Positions 1 to 5,164 of a stretch of DNA of 5,397 nt are shown here, in pieces; positions within the stretch are counted from its first letter, which is position 1; every line of letters begins with the position of its first letter. The position numbers and the translations under genes were made by a program. The stretch spans positions 1 through 5,397 of the forward strand of contig CAYHIN010000045.1 in the NCBI GenBank assembly GCA_964356705.1. The letters are read 5' to 3'. The notes beneath the pieces were generated by a model. That model was not told the DNA's origin and did not search any database. It saw only the letters and a program-made list of their open reading frames with translations. The DNA is from CAYHIN01 sp964356705 (GTDB lineage: Bacteria; Patescibacteriota; Microgenomatia; CAZETR01; Amesbacteraceae).

Positions 1-1
1 T

Positions 2-412
2 GGCAATTTTTGCTGGGTTGCAAACGTCATCATGGGCAAAAAATTACTGCGTCATCATCTTTCCCCGCTACTCCAAACCACAATCTCATTCTTCCTCGGT
101 TTCCTCGCCGTGTCCTTAATCCTATTCACAACCAAACCCACATATCTGGTCTACCAACAACTTACAACCAACAACTTACAACCCCACATGGGTGTCATCT
201 ATATGGCTCTCCTCTCCGGTGCTCTCGCTTATTATTTGTATCGCAAAGCCCAAAAAAGTATCGAGACTTCGGAGGCCGACACGTTCGTCTATCTCCAGCC
301 TCTCTTTGGTACCCCCTTGGCATATTTCTGGCTCAAAGAGCCCATCACCCTCCCTTTCATCATCGGCGCCATCATCATCGCCATAGGAGTATTCTTGGTG
401 GAAAGAAAATGA
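2..412 (+). CDS. EamA/DMT-family membrane transporter, 3' portion (5' end outside window)
   Basis: This is the C-terminal 136 residues of a multi-pass inner-membrane protein resembling the second EamA repeat of drug/metabolite transporters. The reading frame is open from base 2, and the residues before the first Met (base 32) fit the family, so the gene very probably starts upstream of the window rather than at that ATG. Hydrophobic helices are visible at about codons 25-43 (ISFFLGFLAVSLIL), 70-85 (GVIYMALLSGALAYYLY), 98-113 (FVYLQPLFGTPLAYFWL) and 116-132 (LPFIIGAIIIAIGVFLV). The stretch QPLFGTPLAYFWLKEPIT resembles the usual EamA motif of a proline-containing helix followed by an acidic residue near the last helix. 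The protein ends with a basic VERK tail and a TGA stop. The substrate cannot be told; these proteins export or import small metabolites. A 14-bp tandem duplication lies in the loop before the second visible helix. The gene converges on the minus-strand cluster and is not part of it. Confidence 0.85.
   Translation, partial: GNFCWVANVIMGKKLLRHHLSPLLQTTISFFLGFLAVSLILFTTKPTYLVYQQLTTNNLQPHMGVIYMALLSGALAYYLYRKAQKSIETSEADTFVYLQPLFGTPLAYFWLKEPITLPFIIGAIIIAIGVFLVERK
153..183 (+). repeat. 14-bp exact tandem duplication inside the EamA gene
   Basis: The unit ACCAACAACTTACA occurs twice in direct succession (153-166 and 167-180) and is followed by three more matching bases. It encodes the polar loop YQQLTTNNLQPH between two predicted helices. 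Because 14 is not a multiple of three, the two copies are read in different frames, and gain or loss of one copy would shift the frame of the rest of the protein. Confidence 0.9.
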
Positions 413-418
413 TAGCGT

Positions 419-448
419 TGCAGCCGTAACTTTTTTGCGGATGCATTT
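419..448 (+). terminator. Weak candidate hairpin terminator after the EamA gene
   Basis: Seven bases after the EamA stop, TGCAGCCG (419-426) can pair with CGGATGCA (438-445). This gives seven pairs interrupted by one G-A mismatch, with an 11-base loop containing a run of six T. Only three T follow the stem, so it is a poor intrinsic terminator for the plus-strand gene. It could also slow polymerase arriving from the minus-strand cluster. Confidence 0.3.
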
Positions 449-450
449 GG

Positions 451-505
451 ACTGAGCCGCAGCGAGGGAAACGCGGAGCAAACAAAGTGGAGGCGAAACG
501 CAATA
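451..505. other. Purine-rich convergent spacer with recurring GAGC / GAAACGC words
   Basis: The rest of the spacer between the convergent genes is a G/A-rich stretch on the plus strand. It contains loosely repeated words: GAGC (twice), GAAACGC- or AAACGC-type (twice), GCGAG, GGAG and GTGGAG. It has no clear coding signal, strong hairpin or T-tract. It may be a transcript-end region or a degenerate repeat. No function is assigned. Confidence 0.35.
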
Positions 506-506
506 A

Positions 507-1475
507 TTAATCTACAAAATTCTGCGTAAACATCATTCCACAAACTCCACCATCGTAAATCCCTATTCCTATCTTTCCAAAATTTTCTTCCAATATATTG
601 GCTTTGTGCCCAGAACTATCCATCAGTCCTTCATGTGCAGTCTTTACATCCGGAGCAAAAGCCAGATTTTCTCCAGCAAAGCTATAGTCCACTCCCCCGT
701 TTTGCAGCCTATCCCCCACGTCATATCCTTCTGGATTTTGGTGAGCAAAGTAGCGTCGTTCAAACATATCTAGACTGTGTTTCCGTGCCACCTGGGCTAC
801 ATCCTCATTCCATACCAAAATCTTTTTTCCATCTGCGGTTCGTTCTTTGTTTACTAGACCTAGCATTTCTTTCTCAGCTTGTATGTCCACCCTGTATTCA
901 CAATTTTTTGGCAGGCTAGTCAGTTCCAGTGTCTCATTAGATTGGGGCTTGATAGTCACAAATTTCATAGCCGCCGTTACCTGCTCGTCCAAAGTTTCAT
1001 TCAGATCATCTACATATTTTCCCGGGAGACTAATTAGCTTTCCTCCAATTACCGAGTTTCGGATATCGCTTTTTACCGTCCCTCTCAGGGGTAGTGCCAG
1101 AGTAAGAAGGAGTACGAAAGTGATAATGATCAAAGCCTTGAGCGCCGAAAACACCGCTCCCAGACCCCGATCTATTCTTGACCCCTCCCATTTTCCTGGC
1201 AGCAATTTCACTATTCTATCCAGTACTAAACTTATTAGGACCTCAGCCACAAATCCCACGACCAGATACCCGACTACATTAGTCCAAAGAGATGAGGTTC
1301 CAAATTTCTGCTCGATAAATCTGCCCACCACTCCGTGATATCGAACCGTCAGCCACAAGGCTCCCAAAAAAGAGATTAGGTCAGTTCCCAGCTTCGTCAA
1401 CCCATCCTCAAACCCCTCGTATACATAATAGAGAGTTACAACGATTATTACCCAGTCGATCCAATTGAACTGCAT
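507..1475 (-). CDS. CvpA-type membrane protein fused to an extracytoplasmic CAP (SCP/PR1-like) domain
   Basis: This 322-residue protein has two parts. Residues 1-165 resemble the CvpA (colicin V production) family, with four predicted helices at about 5-22, 28-44, 65-85 and 111-130 and the typical start NWIDWVIIVV. Residues 200-322 form a CAP/SCP domain of the bacterial YkwD type: H233 in the first helix, FAHQNPEG with H245, the GENLA motif with E269, SGHKANIL with H290, then GIGIY and a closing FTQNF. The CAP histidines and glutamate match the family's metal-binding cavity. An even number of helices would place both ends on the outer face, putting the CAP domain outside the membrane. C192 and C312 could form a disulfide there. 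The start is secure: an in-frame TGA lies one codon upstream and the next Met is residue 170. The gene overlaps the end of prfA by 28 bp. CAP domains have varied roles (lipid, protein or wall binding), so the exact function is unknown. Confidence 0.88.
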   Translation of the reverse strand: MQFNWIDWVIIVVTLYYVYEGFEDGLTKLGTDLISFLGALWLTVRYHGVVGRFIEQKFGTSSLWTNVVGYLVVGFVAEVLISLVLDRIVKLLPGKWEGSRIDRGLGAVFSALKALIIITFVLLLTLALPLRGTVKSDIRNSVIGGKLISLPGKYVDDLNETLDEQVTAAMKFVTIKPQSNETLELTSLPKNCEYRVDIQAEKEMLGLVNKERTADGKKILVWNEDVAQVARKHSLDMFERRYFAHQNPEGYDVGDRLQNGGVDYSFAGENLAFAPDVKTAHEGLMDSSGHKANILEENFGKIGIGIYDGGVCGMMFTQNFVD

Positions 1476-2332
1476 GTCTCAATTATATCTGAAATGTCAC
1501 CTTCCAAAATCTTGTCCAATTTGTGCCAACTTTTTCCTATTCTGTGGTCAGTCACTCGGTTTTGCGGGTAGTTATAGGTTCTGATCTTTTCCGATCTCAT
1601 ATTCTTACCAATAGCCAAGCGCTGACCAGCTAGTGTCGCCATCTTCTTTTCCTGCTCTATCTCCCATAGCTGAGCACGCAGCATCGAGAGAGCAATCTTT
1701 CTATTTTGCTCCTGAAATCGTTCTTGAGAAGCTTTTACCACTATGCCGGTAGGCAAATGAGTAAGCCTAGCAGTTGTCGCCACTTTATTTACGTTTTGCC
1801 CACCATGACCACCGCCACGGACAAATTCCCAATGCAGATCATCATCTTTTATCTCAATCAATTTTTCCGGCACTTCAGGAAGGACTACAACCGAGGCTGT
1901 AGAAGTATGTATTCGCCCTTGGGCCTCAGTCTCTGGCACTCTTTGTACTCGGTGTACCCCCGTTTCATATTTGAGTTGCGAGAAGACATTCTTGCCCTTG
2001 ATTCCCATCACACCTTCATCTAGATCGACCACTTTCCAGCCCATGATTGTCGCATATCGCGCGTACATTCGCCCCAGATCCTCTCCCCAGATTTTGCCTT
2101 CGTCACCACCGACCCCGCCACGAATCTCGACAATAACTGAATTGAAATCTTCCATTGGCTCGTCGGAGCTTTCAAGCGAAGACGGCTCTTCCATAGCCTT
2201 TACCAGAACTGCTCTTTGTTCTTCCAATCTTTTGATCTCTTGTTCTGCCTCTTCTCCCAGCTCAGACACCAAGGCCTTAGCCCGTTCGATCTCTTGTTCT
2301 ATTCTACTTATTTCACTCTCGAGGTAGTCCAT
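1448..2332 (-). CDS. prfA: Peptide chain release factor 1 (RF1), shortened N-terminal domain
   Basis: RF1 reads UAA and UAG stop codons in the ribosomal A site and triggers peptide release. From the ATG at 2332 the protein has 294 residues, against about 360 in E. coli. Residues 1-60 are a short coiled helical domain, roughly 40 residues shorter than in E. coli. EIRGGVGGDE (from about residue 69) opens the core. HRVQRVPET at about 127-135 carries the PxT tripeptide that marks RF1 rather than RF2 (here Pro-Glu-Thr). GGHGGQNVNK holds the catalytic Gly-Gly-Gln at 177-179. RTYNYPQNRVTDHRI is the conserved RF signature. A TTG two codons upstream would give 296 residues; ATG is preferred. An in-frame TAA at 2357-2359 rules out a longer start, so the short N-terminus is real. 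The gene follows rpmE, a common arrangement, and its end overlaps cvpA-CAP by 28 bp. No prmC (methylase of the GGQ glutamine) lies in this window. Confidence 0.95.
   Translation of the reverse strand: MDYLESEISRIEQEIERAKALVSELGEEAEQEIKRLEEQRAVLVKAMEEPSSLESSDEPMEDFNSVIVEIRGGVGGDEGKIWGEDLGRMYARYATIMGWKVVDLDEGVMGIKGKNVFSQLKYETGVHRVQRVPETEAQGRIHTSTASVVVLPEVPEKLIEIKDDDLHWEFVRGGGHGGQNVNKVATTARLTHLPTGIVVKASQERFQEQNRKIALSMLRAQLWEIEQEKKMATLAGQRLAIGKNMRSEKIRTYNYPQNRVTDHRIGKSWHKLDKILEGDISDIIETCSSIGSTG
1482..1487 (-). promoter_or_regulatory. Candidate -10 box (TATAAT) for the cvpA-CAP gene, inside prfA
   Basis: A perfect TATAAT lies exactly 6 nt before the cvpA-CAP ATG, so transcription would begin at or next to the start codon. 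No good Shine-Dalgarno is visible (only TGAGAC). The same bases encode Asp-Ile-Ile-Glu near the end of RF1, so coincidence is possible. No convincing -35 box is present. Confidence 0.35.
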
Positions 2333-2362
2333 ACACAATACATAATACTTTATACGTTATAC
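2328..2362 (-). repeat. Five tandem 7-bp GTATNNN units filling the rpmE-prfA gap
   Basis: Read on the minus strand, the gap between the rpmE stop and the prfA start is GTATAAC, GTATAAA, GTATTAT, GTATTGT, GTATGGA: five heptads in perfect register, each starting GTAT. The last one contains the prfA ATG. Two units read as -10-like hexamers (TATAAA, TATTAT); TATTAT (2347-2342) lies 9 nt before the ATG. There is no Shine-Dalgarno in the gap, so the repeat may serve as promoter or translation-start context for prfA. Confidence 0.8.
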
Positions 2363-2365
2363 CCG

Positions 2366-2689
2366 TTACGCCTGCGCTTTGACTCGGTCAAACATTTCTT
2401 TCAGACTCTTGGGTCTGGCAGCCTCAGCATCAGCTTCAGCTTTCTTTTTGGCGGCTACCTTGGCTTTCTTAGACAGATATGACCCGCCTGACATAGCCTG
2501 TTGTTTTTGCTGGAATCTCTCGACTCGGCCCAGGGTGTCCACAAATCTCATTTCACCTGTAAAAAATGGGTGGCACTTTGAGCAGATATCGACTCGAATC
2601 GCCTGGTGGGTAGATCCGACAGTAAATGTGTTTCCACACGCACAAGTCACAGTCGCATCATAGTATTTGGGATGTCCAGTAGCCTTCAT
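2366..2689 (-). CDS. rpmE: 50S ribosomal protein L31, zinc-binding form with basic C-terminal tail
   Basis: L31 bridges the large subunit's central protuberance and the small-subunit head. The first 66 or so residues match the family well: GHPKYYDATVTC, then the zinc ligands C16 and C18 (CAC) and C36 and C39 (CSKC), followed by the hallmark HPFFTG and a GRVERF segment. All four cysteines are present, so this is the zinc-bound form rather than the cysteine-free paralogue made under zinc starvation. At 107 residues it is about 37 longer than E. coli L31 (70). The extra tail (about 67-107) is rich in Lys and Ala, predicted helical and probably binds rRNA. The ATG is fixed by an in-frame TGA five codons upstream. 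A near-perfect extended -10 box directly before it suggests its own promoter, although htrA ends only 18 bp upstream. Confidence 0.96.
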   Translation of the reverse strand: MKATGHPKYYDATVTCACGNTFTVGSTHQAIRVDICSKCHPFFTGEMRFVDTLGRVERFQQKQQAMSGGSYLSKKAKVAAKKKAEADAEAARPKSLKEMFDRVKAQA

Positions 2690-2695
2690 GCCCCT

Positions 2696-2704
2696 ATTAT
2701 ATCA
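2696..2704 (-). promoter_or_regulatory. Extended -10 promoter (TGATATAAT) for rpmE-prfA
   Basis: In the 18-bp gap after htrA, the minus strand has TGATATAAT, a perfect match to the extended -10 consensus TGnTATAAT. TATAAT ends 6 nt before the rpmE ATG, so the predicted start of transcription is the A of the ATG or very near it, giving a leaderless or nearly leaderless mRNA. AGGGG between box and ATG could be a weak Shine-Dalgarno for read-through transcripts from htrA. The -35 region (TCGAAG at 17-bp spacing) is poor, as is usual for extended -10 promoters. Confidence 0.6.
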
Positions 2705-2707
2705 AAA

Positions 2708-3790
2708 TTACTCTGCTTCTTCGAGCCTAGTCTTTAACTTTTGAGTCTCACCGTCCCGCCACAGTTCCACCTCAATTGTATCTCCCACCTTGTGACTGGA
2801 GATGATACTAGCCACACTCTTGTCCTCTTCCAGCTTTTTGCCGTCCAAAAGAGTCAAGATGTCTCCCTCCTCGATACCCGCTTTTTCAGCAGGAGATTCC
2901 GGCACTAGAGCCTGGATATAAGCCCCTTGGGGCACGTCATTGAGCAGTGCCGTTTGTTTACTTATCAATCGGTATTGGATACCCAAGTAAGGCCTACTAA
3001 ATTGCCCAGTTTTATTAAAGTTATCAATAGCCTCTTTGATGACATTTATGGGGATGGCAAACCCGATATTTTCCGCTCCCGCTGACACAGCCGTATTTAC
3101 TCCGATCACCTGGCCGGCAGAATTTAGAAGTGGTCCTCCCGAGTTGCCCGGATTGATAGCCGCATCAGTCTGGATGACATCATCCAGTCTCTCCGAGCCC
3201 TCAAACGGACTTCCAGCGGTGATTCCCCGTCCCAGTCCTGAAACCACCCCAGTAGTCACTGTATGGCGAAATTCACCCAATGCAGTACCTATCGCCACCA
3301 CAAACTGACCGACCTTGAGTTTGCTCGAGTCTCCCAAATCCACGGCTTTCAGATCTTTCGTGTCTATCTTCAAAATCGCCAGATCATTCAGAGAATCCCT
3401 ATATATTCTCTGCACATCATAAGTCTTGTCATCACTGGTGATTACTTTATAAGTCGCCTCCGTATCTCCCACCACGTGTTTATTGGTCGCGATCAGACCA
3501 TCGTCCGAGATCACAAATCCCGATCCGATATCTTGTTCTACTTCTTCGGCAGAGACACGCCCAAATATAGATTGTCTAAACAACCGCGTGGTTTTGATCC
3601 CGATTGTCACCACCGACGGACTCACCTTCTCTGCTACATCGATAACTACGCTCTCCTCATTCAACAGCTTAGTACTTAGCACTTCGCGCTTAGTGCTGAT
3701 TTCTCCCCACATCTTCTGGCCGATGGCCCCAGTGACAACCGCCCCGACGACCAGCACTCCCAAGGCGACTCCCGCAACAAACTTATTCAT
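2708..3790 (-). CDS. Membrane-anchored HtrA/DegP-family serine protease with one PDZ domain
   Basis: This 360-residue protein is predicted to degrade or process misfolded proteins outside the cytoplasmic membrane. Residues 4-25 form a single hydrophobic N-terminal anchor with no obvious signal peptidase site. Residues about 50-260 are a trypsin-like domain with the complete triad: H105 in TNKHVV, D136 in NDLAIL and S217 in GNSGGP. The typical QTDAAINPGNSGGPLLN stretch and the closing GFAIPIN motif are present. Residues about 267-356 form one PDZ domain (YLGIQY, SPAEKAGIEEGDIL). One PDZ and an N-terminal anchor resemble DegS or Gram-positive HtrA more than two-PDZ DegP. The start overlaps the ctp stop as ATGA, and a strong Shine-Dalgarno lies just upstream, so the two proteases are translationally coupled. 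The gene ends 18 bp before rpmE. Confidence 0.95.
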   Translation of the reverse strand: MNKFVAGVALGVLVVGAVVTGAIGQKMWGEISTKREVLSTKLLNEESVVIDVAEKVSPSVVTIGIKTTRLFRQSIFGRVSAEEVEQDIGSGFVISDDGLIATNKHVVGDTEATYKVITSDDKTYDVQRIYRDSLNDLAILKIDTKDLKAVDLGDSSKLKVGQFVVAIGTALGEFRHTVTTGVVSGLGRGITAGSPFEGSERLDDVIQTDAAINPGNSGGPLLNSAGQVIGVNTAVSAGAENIGFAIPINVIKEAIDNFNKTGQFSRPYLGIQYRLISKQTALLNDVPQGAYIQALVPESPAEKAGIEEGDILTLLDGKKLEEDKSVASIISSHKVGDTIEVELWRDGETQKLKTRLEEAE

Positions 3791-5028
3791 AACTCCTCCA
3801 TCGCCTTTTCAAGCTGATTATCTTTAGTCTCATCAGTTTCCTCTTCGTTGTACTTCTCTATCACATCAGGTGTGATGCCTTTTTTGTCTATCCACTCCCC
3901 ATTTGGCCTTAGCCACTTGGCGACCGTAATGTGGATACCCGATCCATCAGTAAAATCCTCCGGTTGCTGCACGCTGCCCTTACCAAATGTGACTTCTCCC
4001 ACGACTTTTGCCCGTCTGTGGTCTTGTAGAGCTCCAGCTAGTATCTCAGCAGCCGAAGCACTTCCTTTATTTACCAGGACTACCACAGGGATTTTCAGAA
4101 GCCGCCCATTTCTGTTTACCTTATTGTCTATTTGGGATCCATCCCCATATCTTTGGGTCACCACTGTTTTACCCCCAGTCAAAAATTCACCAGCGATCCA
4201 CACGGACCCCTCCAGATATCCTCCGGGATTGTCACGTACATCCAATACGATTCCCGCCAGTTCATTCACAGGCGTACCTACTATCTTATCCACGGCGGCA
4301 ATCCACTCCTCTTCGGTCCGGTCCCCAAATCTAGTCAATTTTAACCAAGCGATCTTTTTACCATCTTTATCTTTGAACTCCACATCTGCACTCTTGACCA
4401 CAATTGTATCTCGCACCAGCTCCACCTCAAACGGCTTGTCCACTCCCTCTCGCGCCAGAGTGAGAGTCACTTTGGTCCCCTTCTCCCCTCTTATCAGTTT
4501 GACGGCTTCCGGGATTGTGATTCCGTCGGTCATTTTCTCGACCTTGTTTTTTACGTCAGTGATTTTCAGTATTAGATCCGCGGATCTCACCCCCGCATTT
4601 TTAGCCGGCGACCCATCGATAGGTGACATAACGGCCAAAGTTCCTTCTTTGTATCCCAGTTGTATCCCTACACCAGAAAAAGCACCCCCCAGATCTTCCT
4701 TTGCATCTTTGTTTTGCTGGATAGGAAAATAGGCTGTATATGGATCTCCCAGAGCGGAAACCATCCCCGAGATGGCCCCGTCCAACATCTTTTTACTATC
4801 CAGTGCAGTCTTATCTACATAATTTTGCGACACCTTATCCCAAGCCGTCCAAAACAAAGAAAAATCTACGTCGGAAGCAGACGAAGTCCCTGGAACGACT
4901 TTGTTGTATACAACCGCGGGTTTCCAGTTTCGGTAAGAAACTTCCAGCTTCCTCTCCCCGATCCATACTCCCACCCATCCCGACAGGATCATCAACAGAC
5001 CAACAACCAACAAATTTCGCGGCTTCAT
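3787..5028 (-). CDS. S41-family C-terminal processing peptidase (CtpA/Prc type), membrane-anchored
   Basis: This 413-residue serine protease is predicted to cut proteins near their C-termini outside the cytoplasmic membrane. Residues 5-24 are a hydrophobic N-terminal anchor. Residues about 55-105 carry the family's N-terminal helical segment (WDKVSQNYVD, MVSALGDPYTAYF). A PDZ domain at about 112-205 includes FSGVGIQLG and SPAKNAGVRSADLI. The S41 core follows, with LDVRDNPGG at about 262-270, VNKGSASAAEILAGAL holding the catalytic S325, and GKGSVQQ with K350 and Q354. The 25-residue Ser-Lys and 4-residue Lys-Gln spacings match the Ser-Lys dyad of known Tsp/CtpA enzymes. The core ends with KKGITPDV, also typical. 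The tail is acidic (EEETDE). It is co-transcribed with htrA through an ATGA overlap. The ATG is preceded by GATAAT 7 nt away and lacks a Shine-Dalgarno. Confidence 0.95.
   Translation of the reverse strand: MKPRNLLVVGLLMILSGWVGVWIGERKLEVSYRNWKPAVVYNKVVPGTSSASDVDFSLFWTAWDKVSQNYVDKTALDSKKMLDGAISGMVSALGDPYTAYFPIQQNKDAKEDLGGAFSGVGIQLGYKEGTLAVMSPIDGSPAKNAGVRSADLILKITDVKNKVEKMTDGITIPEAVKLIRGEKGTKVTLTLAREGVDKPFEVELVRDTIVVKSADVEFKDKDGKKIAWLKLTRFGDRTEEEWIAAVDKIVGTPVNELAGIVLDVRDNPGGYLEGSVWIAGEFLTGGKTVVTQRYGDGSQIDNKVNRNGRLLKIPVVVLVNKGSASAAEILAGALQDHRRAKVVGEVTFGKGSVQQPEDFTDGSGIHITVAKWLRPNGEWIDKKGITPDVIEKYNEEETDETKDNQLEKAMEEL
3793..3799 (-). promoter_or_regulatory. Strong Shine-Dalgarno for htrA inside the end of ctp
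   Basis: GGAGGAG lies 2 nt before the htrA ATG (GGAGG is 4 nt away), within the codons for the last Glu-Glu-Leu of ctp. It is the clearest ribosome binding site in the window, and it sits at the one start codon that must be reached by a ribosome inside a longer mRNA. Confidence 0.75.
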
Positions 5029-5035
5029 AAACTTT

Positions 5036-5041
5036 ATTATC
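5036..5041 (-). promoter_or_regulatory. Candidate -10 box (GATAAT) for the ctp-htrA pair
   Basis: GATAAT, one mismatch from TATAAT, ends 7 nt before the ctp ATG, which would place the transcript start at the start codon. A run of eight T (5058-5051, minus strand) lies in the spacer upstream, and no recognisable -35 box is present. The bases between box and ATG (AAAGTTT) hold no Shine-Dalgarno. Confidence 0.35.
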
Positions 5042-5050
5042 CTATCAGAT

Positions 5051-5164
5051 AAAAAAAACTATTGCGAGCAGATGGAGGTATCCCTTTTTGTCGCGCGCAG
5101 GGAACCCGCAGGTATCGATCCGAGCACGACCAAAAACGGGGTACCGAATCCGCGCAGCAACAAA
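5051..5164 (-). other. GC-rich rpsR-ctp spacer with a long interrupted stem, an interleaved hairpin and a T8 tract
   Basis: Starting right after the rpsR TAG, the segment 5164-5150 can pair with 5101-5087. Eight pairs (TTTGTTGC with GCGACAAA) are followed by one bulged T and six more (GCGCGG with CTGCGC, using 5100-5095), including two G-U pairs on the minus strand. A second hairpin pairs 5106-5100 (GGTTCCC) with 5084-5077 (GGGATACC, one bulge), and its loop contains most of the second arm, so the two together would make a pseudoknot-like fold. A T8 tract follows at 5058-5051, but 18 nt beyond the hairpin, too far for a classic terminator. GC of 5061-5164 is about 57% by my count. It could be the rpsR 3' UTR, a terminator variant, a small RNA or a dispersed repeat; I cannot decide. 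Confidence 0.45.

Noticed and set aside
10..429. A 139-codon plus-strand frame overlapping the EamA gene
   Set aside because: It is His/Pro/Arg-rich, resembles no family, and lies in a different frame over a clear membrane protein; it is a shadow.
1448..2338. TTG at 2338 as the prfA start
   Set aside because: It is only two codons before a good ATG at 2332, and the RF1 family gives no reason to prefer the rarer codon.
3676..3699. 8-bp inverted repeat with 8-nt loop inside htrA (TTAGCACT / AGTGCTGA)
   Set aside because: It lies in the coding linker after the membrane anchor, where the repeated Ser-Thr-Lys codons explain it; there is no T-tract or promoter context.
5134..5152. T-box-like core (CGGTACCCCG, minus strand)
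   Set aside because: It lacks the full T-box consensus and specifier stem, and the downstream gene is a protease, not an amino-acid gene.
5050..5164. In-frame 38-codon continuation of rpsR after its TAG (and open frames in all three minus phases)
   Set aside because: S18 already ends at its normal length; open frames are expected in a short GC-rich segment, and nothing supports read-through.
5088..5164. Possible tRNA or tRNA-like element (GGTATCGATCC, CCGAATCC, CGACCA)
   Set aside because: The words recall T-arms, but no T-stem pairs, no cloverleaf forms on either strand, and the loop lacks TTC.
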